This document shows positions 1 to 8,439 of a DNA stretch of 64,000 bases, in pieces. The stretch covers positions 105,970-169,969 of the forward strand of contig NZ_WUUS01000011.1 in the NCBI RefSeq assembly GCF_009831625.1. The letters are read 5' to 3'. The first letter of the stretch is position 1. The number at the start of each line of letters is the position of its first letter. A program made the position numbers and the translations under genes. Origin of the DNA: Halobaculum saliterrae. GTDB taxonomy: Archaea > Halobacteriota > Halobacteria > Halobacteriales > Haloferacaceae. The notes beneath the pieces were generated by a model, which did not search any database, was not told the origin of the DNA, and saw only the letters and a program-made list of their open reading frames with translations.

Positions 1-683
1 TCGCGGGCTGCGCCGGGACGACCGGATCGAGCGCCACCGACGCGGCCGCGACGGGCGCGAACGCGACGGACGTGAACAGCATCACCGCCGACGGCACCGC
101 GACCGTGAGCGCCTCGCCCGACCTCGCGGAGATCACCGTCGCCGTCGAGTCGACCGCCGACAACGCCAGCGCGGCCCGCTCGCAGGTCGCCGCCGACATC
201 GAACGGCTCCGCGAGGCGCTGACCGACGCCGGCTACGAGGTGCGCACGGTCGACTTCCGGCTGTCGCCCGAGTACGACCACTCCCGCGACGAGCGCGAGC
301 TCGTCGGCTACCGCGCGTACCACGCGCTCGCGTTCGAGACGAGCCCCGACGACGCCGGCAGCGCCGTCGACCTCGCCGTCGACAACGGCGCGACCGCCGT
401 GCAGGACGTCCGCTTCACGCTGAGCGACGAACGCCGCGCCGAGCTCCGCGAGGAGGCGCTCGCGGCCGCCGTGGGCGACGCCCGCGCGACCGCGGAGACG
501 ACCGCCGGTGCCGCCGACCGCTCGGTCGGAACCGAGCTGTCGATGCGGGTCGGCTCGTCGGCCGTCTCGCCGTACGACTCGCGAGTCGTCTACGAGACCG
601 CCGACGCCGGCGCCTCCACGTCGTTCGATCCCGGGCCGGTGACGGTGTCGGCCTCGGTGACGGTGACCTACGAGTTGGAGTAG
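1..683 (+). CDS. SIMPL (DUF541) domain lipoprotein, 5'-truncated
   Basis: The reading frame is open from the window edge (first whole codon at 3), so the start lies upstream. The first visible residues are A-G-C followed by a Ser/Thr/Ala-rich stretch. This is the end of a lipobox with the lipidated Cys at 9-11, implying an exported, membrane-anchored protein. The roughly 200 residues after it match the SIMPL/BP26-like family: an N-terminal 'ADGTATVSASPDLAEITV' strand, a central helix with Ala-rich repeats and a C-terminal beta strand ending 'VTYELE'. The family forms oligomeric ring-like assemblies in bacteria; the haloarchaeal role is unknown. An internal GTG at 72 would remove the lipobox and is not preferred. 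Confidence 0.85.
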   Translation, partial: AGCAGTTGSSATDAAATGANATDVNSITADGTATVSASPDLAEITVAVESTADNASAARSQVAADIERLREALTDAGYEVRTVDFRLSPEYDHSRDERELVGYRAYHALAFETSPDDAGSAVDLAVDNGATAVQDVRFTLSDERRAELREEALAAAVGDARATAETTAGAADRSVGTELSMRVGSSAVSPYDSRVVYETADAGASTSFDPGPVTVSASVTVTYELE

Positions 684-763
684 CGCGACCGGAAACGGGG
701 ATCCCGGACGGTCGTGTCCGCCGGGGCGGAACCGCCAAGTGATCGTCTCGCCGACATCGATCC

Positions 764-1162
764 GTGAGCGACTCCGAGCGCCTCGTCACCGGCACGATGT
801 TGGGGCTGTTCCTCGCGTTCGGCGTGGACACGATCCTGATCGTCGCCGTGCTGTGGTACGTCGGCTCGATCCCCGGCCCGACGGCCGGCCGGATCTCGGT
901 CGCGGTCCTGTCGGCGTTCCTGCTGTGGATCGCTGTCCGATGGAATCGCCTGCGCCGGACACGCGGGACCGACGCCACCGAGAACGCCGGGACAGACACC
1001 GACGCCGAGGACGACCCCGTCGAGCGCCTGAAGCGCCGCTACGCCGAGGGCGAGGTGTCCGACGAGGAGTTCGAGCGCCGGCTCGACCGACTGCTCGACG
1101 CCGACAGCCGACTCGACGCGGACGCGACCGGGACGGCGACCCGTGAGCGCGAGCCGGAGTGA
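764..1162 (+). CDS. Small membrane protein with C-terminal SHOCT domain
   Basis: This 132-residue protein starts at GTG. Two hydrophobic segments lie at about residues 8-31 and 40-56. They are followed by a basic 'RWNRLRR' stop-transfer patch, an acidic linker, and a SHOCT motif at about 82-110 (D-P-V-E-R-L-K-R-R-Y-A-x-G-E-V-S-D-E-E-F-E-R-R-L). SHOCT modules are short helical oligomerisation segments, usually at the C-terminus, so this is likely a membrane protein that self-associates. No partner is identified. The stop codon lies inside a 19-bp tandem repeat. Confidence 0.75.
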   Translation: MSDSERLVTGTMLGLFLAFGVDTILIVAVLWYVGSIPGPTAGRISVAVLSAFLLWIAVRWNRLRRTRGTDATENAGTDTDAEDDPVERLKRRYAEGEVSDEEFERRLDRLLDADSRLDADATGTATREREPE

Positions 1163-1196
1163 CGGGGGCCGTGTGGCGTGACGGGGGCCGTGTGGC
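1159..1196. repeat. Perfect 19-bp tandem duplication
   Basis: A 19-bp unit beginning GTGACGGGGGCC occurs twice back to back (1159-1177 and 1178-1196). The first copy carries the TGA stop of the SHOCT gene. The second copy lies in the short gap before the convergent GTPase gene. It looks like a recent local slippage duplication at a gene end. Confidence 0.9.
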
Positions 1197-1215
1197 TTCG
1201 GTGTCGCCGCGCGGC

Positions 1216-2184
1216 TCAGTTCTCGCCGCGCGAGGGCAGGTCCGGCTCGAATCCGACCGCCTCGACGGCCATGTCGAGGACGGCGTCGACGTTGTCGTTC
1301 TCGGTAACGCTCATGTACGCGTCCGCCTCCACGTCCCTCGACCGGTCGCTTTTGTTGCAGACGACGAGCACCGGCGCGTCGAACCGCTCCTCGACCTCCG
1401 CGAGCAGTTCCAGTTGCGACTCCAGGGGGTAGCCGCAGTCCCCGGAGGCGTCGACGACGAAGAGGACGGCGTCCGCGAGGTGGGTGAGCGCGGAAACGGC
1501 CTGCCGCTCGATGCCGTTGCGGTCCTCCTCCGGGCGGTCGAGCAGGCCGGGGGTGTCGATGATCTGATAGCGGATGCGGTCGCGCTCGAAGTGGCCGATC
1601 TGGACGGCCTTCGTCGTGAACGGGTAGGAGGCGATCTCGTTGGACGCGCGGGTGACGTGGTTGACGAACGACGACTTGCCGACGTTGGGGTAGCCGGCGA
1701 CGACGATCGCGGGCTCGTCGGGGCGGATGTCCGGCAGCGTCTTGAGCGCGTCGCGGGCCTCCCCCACGGTGAGGAGGTCGTCCTCGATCTCCTCGACGAT
1801 GTCGGCCATGCGGGCGAACGCCTGCTTGCGGTGCTTGCGGGCGGTCTCGACGCCCGACTTGCGCATCTTCGCCTGATACTCCGAGCGGAGCTCGTCGATC
1901 CGCCGGGAGGCCCAGTTGACCTCCGAGAGCGCCTGCCGAAGTTCGTCGACGTTCACGACCGCGTCGGCGAGCTCGTAGTAGAACGGCTCGACCTCGAACT
2001 CGAAGTCGGGCCAGGAGGTGGAGACGTTGGCGAGGTTGTCCGAGAGGATGTTCGCGGCGGTGATCAGCATCGACTCCTGGGCGTCCCAGCCGTCCTTGGC
2101 GCGGCCGGTCCGGGACGCGCGGGAGAACGCCTTGTCGAGGAGTTCCTCCGCGCGGGGGGTGGTGGGGAGGTCTTCGAATGTCAT
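1216..2184 (-). CDS. NOG1-family GTPase (ribosome-biogenesis type)
   Basis: A 322-residue protein starting MTFEDLP. A helical N-terminal NOG1 region (about 1-155) precedes a TRAFAC G domain: G1 'GYPNVGKS' at 164-171, G3 'DTPG' at 210-213, and G4 'NKSD' at 277-280. In eukaryotes NOG1 acts in 60S subunit maturation; archaeal homologues are assumed to act on the large subunit. The protein ends soon after the G domain, the normal archaeal length. The start at 2184 is chosen because a TATA-like box sits 32-36 nt upstream; an in-frame extension into the divergent promoter region would be non-family sequence. Divergent from aIF2-gamma. Confidence 0.88.
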   Translation of the reverse strand: MTFEDLPTTPRAEELLDKAFSRASRTGRAKDGWDAQESMLITAANILSDNLANVSTSWPDFEFEVEPFYYELADAVVNVDELRQALSEVNWASRRIDELRSEYQAKMRKSGVETARKHRKQAFARMADIVEEIEDDLLTVGEARDALKTLPDIRPDEPAIVVAGYPNVGKSSFVNHVTRASNEIASYPFTTKAVQIGHFERDRIRYQIIDTPGLLDRPEEDRNGIERQAVSALTHLADAVLFVVDASGDCGYPLESQLELLAEVEERFDAPVLVVCNKSDRSRDVEADAYMSVTENDNVDAVLDMAVEAVGFEPDLPSRGEN

Positions 2185-2214
2185 AGTCAGTTGTCGGGAG
2201 TTGACGACGACGGC

Positions 2215-2222
2215 GTATAAGC
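2215..2222 (-). promoter_or_regulatory. TATA-like box for the NOG1-like gene
   Basis: The minus strand reads GCTTATAC, about 31-38 nt before the start codon at 2184, which fits a very short leader. Inferred from position and composition only. Confidence 0.5.
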
Positions 2223-2446
2223 CCGTTCGTTCGGGTTTCGCACGCTCTCGGGTGTGTTCGCCGGAGGCACGGTTGCGGTCGGACGGGACGACGTGGCGGC
2301 GCGACGGCCGAGCGCGACGCGGAGATCGCGAGCGTGCCCGCGGGCGACCGGCCGCGACCGGGGGCGGTTCCACCGGAAACGACGCCCGCATGGAGCGGTT
2401 GAAACAGAGAGACACGCACGTGAAGCCGCCATCGTCGGAACAGCAC

Positions 2447-2453
2447 CTTTATC
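2447..2453 (+). promoter_or_regulatory. TATA-like box for aIF2-gamma
   Basis: CTTTATC lies 45-51 nt upstream of the ATG at 2498. A GGAGG purine stretch at 2490-2494 ends only three bases before the ATG, closer than an effective Shine-Dalgarno. A leader of about 20 nt is implied. Confidence 0.4.
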
Positions 2454-2497
2454 AGTCGCACGCGGCGAAGTTCCAACGAGATTACTCTCGGAGGCCC

Positions 2498-3727
2498 ATG
2501 GTGACGGAGCAAACACAACCGGAGGTGAACATCGGACTCGTCGGTCACGTCGACCACGGAAAGACGACGCTAGTGCAAGCGTTGTCGGGCGACTGGACCG
2601 ACCAGCACAGCGAGGAGATGAAGCGCGGGATCTCCATCCGTCTGGGCTACGCCGACGCGACGCTGCGTCGGTGCCCGGACTGTGCCGAGCCCGAGTGTTA
2701 CACCGTCGAGGAGACGTGCCCGGAGCACGGCGTCGACACCGAGACCCTGCGGACGGTCTCGTTCGTCGACGCCCCGGGCCACGAGACGCTGATGGCGACG
2801 ATGCTCTCCGGAGCCTCGATCATGGACGGCGCGGTGCTCGTCGTGAGCGCCACCGAGGACGTCCCGCAGGCGCAGACGGAGGAGCACCTGATGGCGTTGG
2901 ACATCATCGGCATCGAGAACATCGTCATCGCCCAGAACAAGATCGACCTCGTCGACGACGAGCGCGCCCGGGAGAACTACGAGCAGATCCGGGAGTTCGT
3001 CGAGGGCACCGTCGCCGAGGACGCGCCGATCGTGCCCGTCAGCGCCCAACAGGAGGTCAACGTCGACCTCGTCATTCAGGCGCTGGAGGACCGGATCCCG
3101 ACGCCCGATCGCGACGAGACGCTTCCGGCGAGGATGTACACCGCGCGGTCGTTCGACATCAACCGCCCCGGGACGAAGGCGAAGGACCTGCTGGGCGGCG
3201 TCATCGGCGGGTCGCTCGCACAGGGCACGCTCACCGAGGGCGACGAGATCGAACTCCGCCCCGGCCGCGAGGTCGAGGAGGGCGGCTCCTCGGAGTACCA
3301 CTCGATCGAGACCTCCGTGCGCTCGCTGCAGGCGGGCGGTCACCCGCAGGACGAGGTCGGACCGGGCGGCCTGCTCGGCGTCGGCACGGGGCTGGACCCC
3401 AGCCTGACGAAGGGCGACGCGCTCGCGGGGCAGGTCGCCGGCGAGCCCGGCACGCTGCCGCCGACTCGGAACGGGTTCGAGATGGAGGTCGAACTGCTCG
3501 ACCGCGTCGTCGGCGAGGGCGAGGTCGAGGAGATCTCCACCGGCGAGCCGCTGATGCTCACCGTCGGCACCGCGACCACGGTCGGCGCGGTGACGAGCGC
3601 CCGGACGGGCGAGTGCGAGGTCAACCTCAAGCGTCCCGTCTGCGCCGAGGAGGGCGCGAAGATCGCGATCAACCGCCGGATGGGCGCCCGCTGGCGCCTC
3701 ATCGGCGTCGGAACCCTCACGGAGTAA
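2498..3727 (+). CDS. eif2g: Translation initiation factor aIF2 subunit gamma
   Basis: This 409-residue GTPase is the core of heterotrimeric aIF2, which brings initiator Met-tRNA to the small subunit. G1 'GHVDHGKT' is at residues 16-23 and 'DAPGHE' (G3) at about 91-96. A zinc knuckle with Cys at 59, 62, 67 and 74 lies in the insertion typical of the gamma subunit. 'NKID' provides G4, and two beta-barrel domains follow to '[12 protein letters not shown]'. Length and domain order are standard. The ATG at 2498 (M-V-T-E) is preferred over the GTG directly after it. It heads a co-directional information-processing block. Confidence 0.97.
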   Translation: MVTEQTQPEVNIGLVGHVDHGKTTLVQALSGDWTDQHSEEMKRGISIRLGYADATLRRCPDCAEPECYTVEETCPEHGVDTETLRTVSFVDAPGHETLMATMLSGASIMDGAVLVVSATEDVPQAQTEEHLMALDIIGIENIVIAQNKIDLVDDERARENYEQIREFVEGTVAEDAPIVPVSAQQEVNVDLVIQALEDRIPTPDRDETLPARMYTARSFDINRPGTKAKDLLGGVIGGSLAQGTLTEGDEIELRPGREVEEGGSSEYHSIETSVRSLQAGGHPQDEVGPGGLLGVGTGLDPSLTKGDALAGQVAGEPGTLPPTRNGFEMEVELLDRVVGEGEVEEISTGEPLMLTVGTATTVGAVTSARTGECEVNLKRPVCAEEGAKIAINRRMGARWRLIGVGTLTE

Positions 3728-3741
3728 CGGGGCCGGTGACG

Positions 3742-4146
3742 ATGGTCGTCCTCGACACGAACGCGCTCATGATGCCGGTCGAGTGCGGCGTTCGCGTGTT
3801 CGAGGAGCTCGACCGACTGGTCGACGACCCCGACCTCGTCACCCCCCAGGCGGTCGTCGCCGAGCTGGAGAAGCTCGCGACGGGCGCCGGCGAGGAGGCC
3901 GCCGCCGCGTCGGTCGGCCGCGACCTCGCCGAGCGGTGTCGGATCGCCGAAACGGCGGAGCAGTACGCCGACGACGCGGTCGTCGAACTCGCGGCGGGCG
4001 GCGCCGGTCACGGCGCCGACGCCGACACGGGCTTCGACGGCTACGTCGTCACGAACGACCGCCCCCTGCGCGAGCGCCTCCTCGCTCGGGGCGTACGCGT
4101 AATCGGTTTAAGGGGCGCGAACACACTCGCGATAACAGAACCATAG
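3742..4146 (+). CDS. PIN-domain ribonuclease (Fcf1/Utp24-like)
   Basis: A 134-residue single PIN domain. Acidic metal-binding positions are D5 ('LDTNALMMP'), E41 ('AVVAELEKL') and D106 ('VTNDRPLRERL'), the usual order for the fold. The 'DTNALM' start and location directly after aIF2-gamma and before Rpo7 match the archaeal Fcf1-like PIN protein thought to process rRNA, rather than a VapC toxin; no antitoxin gene adjoins it. GTG at 3736 is an alternative start two residues earlier. Activity on pre-rRNA is inferred from family and neighbours. Confidence 0.85.
   Translation: MVVLDTNALMMPVECGVRVFEELDRLVDDPDLVTPQAVVAELEKLATGAGEEAAAASVGRDLAERCRIAETAEQYADDAVVELAAGGAGHGADADTGFDGYVVTNDRPLRERLLARGVRVIGLRGANTLAITEP
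4107..4112 (+). promoter_or_regulatory. Possible internal TATA box before rpo7
   Basis: TTTAAG inside the 3' end of the PIN gene lies 36-41 nt before the rpo7 ATG, so rpo7/spt4 may have their own transcript as well as read-through. Positional inference only. Confidence 0.35.
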
Positions 4147-4147
4147 C

Positions 4148-4726
4148 ATGTACAAACGGGTACGACTCAAGGACACGGTCGAGGTCCCGCCGGAGCATCT
4201 GGCGGACGTGAGCCGCGACCGCGTCCGCAAGCTCTTGCAGGACAAGTTGGAGGGACGCATGGACGAGGACGTGGGCAGCGTTGTCAGCGTCGTCGAGGTC
4301 CACGACATCGGCGACGGCGCCGTCCTCCCGAACAGACCGGGCGTCTACTACAAGGCGGAGTTCGACGCCGTGACCTTCGATCCGGACATGCAGGAGGTCG
4401 TCGACGGGAACGTCGTGGAGGTCGTCGAGTTCGGCGCCTTCGTCGGCATCGGCCCCGTCGACGGGCTGCTGCACGTCTCGCAGATCTCCGACGAGTACCT
4501 CGCGTACGACGGCGAGAACCAACAGCTCGCCTCGACGGAGTCCGACCGGACGCTCGGCGTCGACGACCCCGTCCGGGTGCGCGTCGTCACGAAGTCGATC
4601 GACGAGCGCAACCCGCGCGACTCGAAGATCGGCCTCACCGCCAAACAGCCCGGACTCGGCAAACACGAGTGGCTGGAGGCGGACGTTCGACGCCGCGCCG
4701 AGGGGGCGCCCGCGGAGGGTAACTGA
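4148..4726 (+). CDS. rpoE1: DNA-directed RNA polymerase subunit Rpo7 (E')
   Basis: 192 residues starting MYKRVRLKDTVEVPPEHL, the archaeal Rpo7/RPB7 N-terminus. Residues 1-80 form the tip domain and about 82-165 an S1/OB RNA-binding domain ('GNVVEVVEFGAFVGIGPVDG', 'LLHVSQIS'). Rpo7 pairs with Rpo4 to form the stalk that binds nascent RNA and helps promoter opening. Its last base overlaps the first base of spt4, so the two are translationally linked. An acidic-basic tail after about 170 is slightly longer than in thermophile homologues. Confidence 0.97.
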   Translation: MYKRVRLKDTVEVPPEHLADVSRDRVRKLLQDKLEGRMDEDVGSVVSVVEVHDIGDGAVLPNRPGVYYKAEFDAVTFDPDMQEVVDGNVVEVVEFGAFVGIGPVDGLLHVSQISDEYLAYDGENQQLASTESDRTLGVDDPVRVRVVTKSIDERNPRDSKIGLTAKQPGLGKHEWLEADVRRRAEGAPAEGN

Positions 4727-4923
4727 TGGCGGAGGACCGCCTCGCCTGTCGCGAGTGCCACTTCGTCAACGGCCCCGACGCCCAGACGTGCGAGAACTGC
4801 GGCTCCTCCTCGCTGACGGAGGACTGGGCCGGCTACGTCATCATCACGCATCCCGAGGACTCGGAGATCGCCCCGGAGATGAACGTGAGCGAGCCGGGCA
4901 GCTACGCGCTGAAGGTCCGGTGA
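4726..4923 (+). CDS. spt4: Transcription elongation factor Spt4 (formerly RpoE'')
   Basis: 65 residues with a zinc ribbon: C8, C11, C22 and C25 (CxxC...CxxC), then the 'WAGYVIITHPEDSEIA' core that contacts the Spt5 NGN domain. Spt4 with Spt5 closes the polymerase clamp and raises processivity. The ATG shares its A with the last base of the rpo7 stop codon. Confidence 0.96.
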   Translation: MAEDRLACRECHFVNGPDAQTCENCGSSSLTEDWAGYVIITHPEDSEIAPEMNVSEPGSYALKVR

Positions 4924-4948
4924 CCGCGCGGATCCGCCGCCGAATCGG

Positions 4949-5488
4949 ATGACGCTCCTCACGCTCCCCGACGACCTCCGCGGCGCGTTCAAGGAGCCCA
5001 TGGGCCCCGTCTACACCGACGCCGAGCGGCTGCTGGCGGACGCGGGCGACCCGATCGTCGCCGTCGGCGACGTCGTCACCTACCACCTCCGCGTCGCCGG
5101 GCGCGATCCCGACGTGGCCGTGATCGACGGGAAGACGAAGCGGGAGGCCGTCGGCGAGGAGATCGCCGCCGTCCTCGACGGGGAGAACCGCCGGATCGAG
5201 GTCGACAACGAGCCGGCGACGCTGTCGACGGCGATGCTCGGCGCGCTGGTCGAGGCGCTCGCGAGCGACGATCCGGTCGTGATCCACGTGACGGGCGAGG
5301 AGGACCTCGCGACCGTCCCCGCGCTCGTCGCGGCCCCCGAGGGCGCGAGCGTCGTCTACGGCCAGCCCGACGAGGGGATGGTGCTCGTGGACGTGACCGC
5401 GGAATCGAGACGGGAGGCCCGGGACCTGCTCGGACGGCTCGACGGCGACACCGCGGCGGCGCTTTCGGCGCTCGACGGCGACGGGTAG
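4949..5488 (+). CDS. GTP-dependent dephospho-CoA kinase (DUF359)
   Basis: 179 residues. 'VAVGDVVTYHL', 'VAVIDGKTKRE' and 'VIHVTGEEDLATVP...APEGASVVYGQPDEG' are the conserved blocks of the archaeal DUF359 family, whose members perform the last step of CoA synthesis with GTP as donor. No P-loop is present, as expected for this family. It lies between spt4 and rps24e in an order common in euryarchaea, suggesting co-transcription with translation genes. Confidence 0.9.
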   Translation: MTLLTLPDDLRGAFKEPMGPVYTDAERLLADAGDPIVAVGDVVTYHLRVAGRDPDVAVIDGKTKREAVGEEIAAVLDGENRRIEVDNEPATLSTAMLGALVEALASDDPVVIHVTGEEDLATVPALVAAPEGASVVYGQPDEGMVLVDVTAESRREARDLLGRLDGDTAAALSALDGDG

Positions 5489-5590
5489 CCGGTCGCACGC
5501 GTCGGCGATCCCCTCGCGGCCGCTGAATCGGGGTACAGGCCCTTCGAAATCCTTTTCCGCCTCTCGGGCGCAGTCACTGACAACTGAACC

Positions 5591-5899
5591 ATGGACATCG
5601 ACATCATCTCCGAGAAGGAGAACCCCATGCTCCACCGGACGGACGTCCGGTTCGAGGTGCAGCACGACGAAGCAACCCCCGCCCGGCTGCAGGTCCGGGA
5701 CTCGCTGGCCGCCAAACTCGACAAGGGATCCGACGAGGTCGTCATCCAGGATCTGGACACGAAGTTCGGCATGCGCAAGACGGTCGGCTACGCGAAGGTG
5801 TACGAGACGGCCGAGCACGCCGCCGACGTGGAGCAGGACTACGTCCTCGAGCGGAACGCCATCGCCGGCGACGAGGACGCCGAGGCAGAGGAAGCCTGA
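5591..5899 (+). CDS. rps24e: 30S ribosomal protein S24e
   Basis: 102 residues starting MDIDIISEKENPMLHRTDV. The beta-alpha core includes 'KFGMRKTVGYAKVYET', the signature of S24e, and an acidic tail typical of halophiles. A pyrimidine-rich TATA-like element (CCTTTTCC, about 5549) lies about 40 nt upstream. In many euryarchaea rps27ae follows immediately; here the next start codon comes 6 nt after the stop and belongs to the Kae1 gene. Confidence 0.96.
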   Translation: MDIDIISEKENPMLHRTDVRFEVQHDEATPARLQVRDSLAAKLDKGSDEVVIQDLDTKFGMRKTVGYAKVYETAEHAADVEQDYVLERNAIAGDEDAEAEEA

Positions 5900-5905
5900 C
5901 GCCGG

Positions 5906-7573
5906 ATGCGCGTCCTCGGCGTCGAGGGCACGGCCTGGTGCGCCAGCGCCGCGGTGTTCGACGCCGAGGCCGACGCCGTTTTCATCGAGTCCGACCCCTA
6001 CGAACCCGACAGCGGCGGCATCCATCCGCGCGAGGCCGCCGAACACATGGGCGGCGCGATCCCGCGGGTGATCGAGACCGCCCTCGAACACGCCCGCGAG
6101 GAGTACGACGACCGCGCCGCTGACGAGTCGCCCGTCGACGCCGTCGCGTTCTCCCGCGGTCCCGGGCTCGGTCCCTGCCTGCGCATCGTCGCCACCGCGG
6201 CCCGAGCGCTGGCGCGCACGCTCGACGTGCCGCTGGTCGGCGTCAACCACATGGTCGCGCACCTGGAGATCGGCCGCCACCGTGCCGGCTTCGACTCGCC
6301 CGTCTGCCTGAACGCCTCGGGGGCGAACGCCCACCTGCTGGGCTTCCACGACGGGCGCTACCGCGTGCTCGGCGAGACGATGGACACCGGTGTCGGCAAC
6401 GCCCTCGACAAGTTCACGCGCCACGTCGGCTGGAGCCACCCCGGCGGCCCGAAGATCGAGGAACACGCCGCCGACGGCGAGTTCGTCGAGTTGCCCTACG
6501 TCGTGAAGGGGATGGACTTCTCGTTCTCGGGGATCATGTCGGCGGCGAAGGCGGCCCACGACGACGGCGTCCCCGTCGAGGACGTCTGTTTCTCGCTGCA
6601 GGAGCACGTCTTCGCGATGCTGACGGAGGTGGCCGAGCGGGCGCTGTCGCTGACGGGGACCGACGAGTTGGTGCTCGGCGGCGGCGTCGGCCAGAACGAC
6701 CGGCTCCGGGAGATGCTCGCGTCGATGTGCGCCGAGCGCGGCGCCGACTTCCACGCGCCCGAGCCGCGGTTCCTCCGCGACAACGCCGGGATGATCGCGG
6801 TGCTCGGCGCGAAGATGGCCGCCGCCGGCGACACCGTCGCCATCGAGGACTCCGCGATCGACCCCGACTTCCGGCCGGATCAGGTGCCGGTGACGTGGCG
6901 CGACGACGCGGAGTCGGTCGCGCGAGTGCCGAGCGCGGCGGACGGGGAGGACCGCGGGGGGGACGACCGAGCCGGCCGCGACGCCGCCGACATGCGCGGC
7001 GCGGAGGCGACCGTCGAGGTCGACGGCGACGGGGTCGTGAAGCGACGGCTCCCGAAGGGGTACCGCCATCCGGAACTGGACGAGACGCTGCGGCGCGACC
7101 GGACTGTCGCGGAGGCGCGCCTGCTCGCGGCCGCCCGTCAGGCGGGGGTGCCGACGCCGTTGGTCCGCGACGTGGACGTCGCCGAGGCGACGATCGCGAT
7201 GCAGTTCGTCGGCGATCGCGACCTGGCGGCGGCGCTCACCGAGGACCGCGCCCGGACGGTCGGCGAGCACCTCGCGCGGCTCCACGACGCCGGGATCGTC
7301 CACGGCGACCCGACGACGCGCAACGTCAGGGTGGGCCGCGAGGGATCGCCCGAGAACGGACGGCTCTTCCCCATCGACTTCGGCCTCGGCTTCAGCTCCG
7401 ACCACGTCGAGGACTACGCGATGGACCTGCACGTGTTCGAGCAGTCGATCGAGGGGACCGCGAGCGAGCCCGAGCGGCTCGTCGCAGCGGTCGAGGACGG
7501 CTATCGGGCGGTCGGCGACCCCGCCGTGCTGGACCGGCTCCGCGGCGTCGAGGGACGCGGTCGCTACCAGTAG
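5906..7573 (+). CDS. Kae1-Bud32 fusion: tRNA t6A synthase / Ser-Thr kinase
   Basis: 555 residues. Residues 1 to about 325 are Kae1 (TsaD/OSGEP family), the threonylcarbamoyl-transferase that makes t6A37 in ANN-decoding tRNAs. The metal-binding His pair is at 115 and 119 ('NHMVAHLE'), and glycine loops include 'SRGPGLGPCLR' and 'LGGGVGQND'. After an acidic linker (about 330-365), Bud32 follows with 'HGDPTTRN' and 'IDFGLGF' kinase motifs and the terminal 'RGRYQ'. Bud32 regulates Kae1 within the KEOPS complex. The fusion is usual in haloarchaea and methanogens. Translation is probably coupled to S24e (6-nt gap). Confidence 0.96.
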   Translation: MRVLGVEGTAWCASAAVFDAEADAVFIESDPYEPDSGGIHPREAAEHMGGAIPRVIETALEHAREEYDDRAADESPVDAVAFSRGPGLGPCLRIVATAARALARTLDVPLVGVNHMVAHLEIGRHRAGFDSPVCLNASGANAHLLGFHDGRYRVLGETMDTGVGNALDKFTRHVGWSHPGGPKIEEHAADGEFVELPYVVKGMDFSFSGIMSAAKAAHDDGVPVEDVCFSLQEHVFAMLTEVAERALSLTGTDELVLGGGVGQNDRLREMLASMCAERGADFHAPEPRFLRDNAGMIAVLGAKMAAAGDTVAIEDSAIDPDFRPDQVPVTWRDDAESVARVPSAADGEDRGGDDRAGRDAADMRGAEATVEVDGDGVVKRRLPKGYRHPELDETLRRDRTVAEARLLAAARQAGVPTPLVRDVDVAEATIAMQFVGDRDLAAALTEDRARTVGEHLARLHDAGIVHGDPTTRNVRVGREGSPENGRLFPIDFGLGFSSDHVEDYAMDLHVFEQSIEGTASEPERLVAAVEDGYRAVGDPAVLDRLRGVEGRGRYQ

Positions 7574-7608
7574 CGTCGGCGTCGGGATGCCGGATTCGGG
7601 CCAAAACG

Positions 7609-7615
7609 ATTTATC
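7609..7615 (+). promoter_or_regulatory. TATA-like box for the DUF5808-type gene
   Basis: ATTTATC lies 23-29 nt before the ATG at 7638, consistent with a leaderless transcript independent of the Kae1 operon. Confidence 0.5.
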
Positions 7616-7637
7616 CGACGGCGTCGTTGACTGAGCC

Positions 7638-7919
7638 ATGGCAGACAAACCCCAGACAGGGGAGCTCTTCGGGATCCCGTACAACTTCGAGCGTCCGAGC
7701 GTCGGTCGCCTGCTCTCCTCGTACTGGAAGCCCGGCAAGGGTATGCTGGTGGAGAAGCCGTTCGGCATCGGCTACACGCTCAACCTCGCGAACTGGCGCT
7801 CGTGGCTCGTCCTCGTCGTCGCGGGCGCGCTGCTGTATCAGGAACGCGGCGGCGGCGACGACGACGGCGACGTCGACGACGAGGCCGAACCCGTCGAGGT
7901 CATCGTCGACGACGACTGA
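7638..7919 (+). CDS. Small conserved haloarchaeal protein (DUF5808-like)
   Basis: 93 residues. 'GELFGIPYNFERPS' and 'FGIGYTLNLANWRSW' form the conserved core I associate with DUF5808. A hydrophobic segment at about 53-68 could be a single membrane anchor, and the tail is almost entirely Asp/Glu. No catalytic motif is visible. It is a monocistronic gene with its own TATA-like box. Function unknown. Confidence 0.75.
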   Translation: MADKPQTGELFGIPYNFERPSVGRLLSSYWKPGKGMLVEKPFGIGYTLNLANWRSWLVLVVAGALLYQERGGGDDDGDVDDEAEPVEVIVDDD

Positions 7920-7942
7920 ACGTCCGGACGACGACCGGGCGC

Positions 7943-8362
7943 CTACTCGCTCCACTTCTCCGACTCCGCCCGGTCCCGCCAGGCGCGCTGCTGTGCGCGC
8001 TCCGCGACGTGGTCGACGCCGTCGGCGACGTCCTCGCGGACGGCCGTCTCGAACGCGTCCAGTTCGTTCAGGACGTTTCGCCGATACGCCGTGACGAGCT
8101 CGTACGTCCAGCGGCCCTCGACGACGCCCGCCGGGAGCAGCCGGTCGCGGATCTCGTCGGCGTACTCGTCGTGGCCGGCGGCCCGGAGGAGCTCCTCCGC
8201 CTCCGCGAACCGGTCCATCGCGTGGCCGGTTCGGTGGTGACAGCCGAGCAGGTCGGCGTACGCGCGGTGGGCGTGTTCGATCCCGAGCTGTATCGAGTGC
8301 AGCGCCGCCCGTTCGTCCGCGGTCAGGTCGGGAACGCCCCGGGCCGGTTTGTCGACGGACAT
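7943..8362 (-). CDS. Conserved hypothetical helical protein
   Basis: 139 residues from the ATG at 8362 (MSVDKPARG). It is soluble and mostly helical, with several His and aromatic residues in 'GIEHAHRAYADLLGCHHRTGHAM' and 'YADEIRDRLLPAGVVEGRW'. No recognised domain or signal peptide. The longer frame starting at 8389 adds nine residues and is less likely. It converges with the DUF5808-type gene. I do not recognise a function. Confidence 0.65.
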   Translation of the reverse strand: MSVDKPARGVPDLTADERAALHSIQLGIEHAHRAYADLLGCHHRTGHAMDRFAEAEELLRAAGHDEYADEIRDRLLPAGVVEGRWTYELVTAYRRNVLNELDAFETAVREDVADGVDHVAERAQQRAWRDRAESEKWSE

Positions 8363-8439
8363 ATCACGTGCTACGTCACCATACACCAAGGAGCTTGTGT
8401 GCCCGAACGATTAGGGGGGCCGACGACGAGGGGGGTGGC

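Larger units (their letters stand above)
2185..2497. other. Divergent intergenic region, no gene seen
   Basis: This 313-bp gap separates the divergent GTPase and aIF2-gamma genes. It holds the TATA-like box of the former at 2215-2222 and a TTTATC box at 2448-2453 about 45 nt before the latter. I see no plausible small gene or RNA. Frames open through it have atypical Arg-rich translations. Confidence 0.6.

Noticed and set aside
3742..4146. PIN gene as a VapC toxin
   Set aside because: No antitoxin gene adjoins it, and its position between aIF2-gamma and Rpo7 fits the Fcf1-like rRNA-processing PIN protein.
4844..7768. Near 1,000-codon minus-strand frame opposite the Kae1-Bud32 operon
   Set aside because: Composition is that of a shadow of the real + strand genes, which have clear families.
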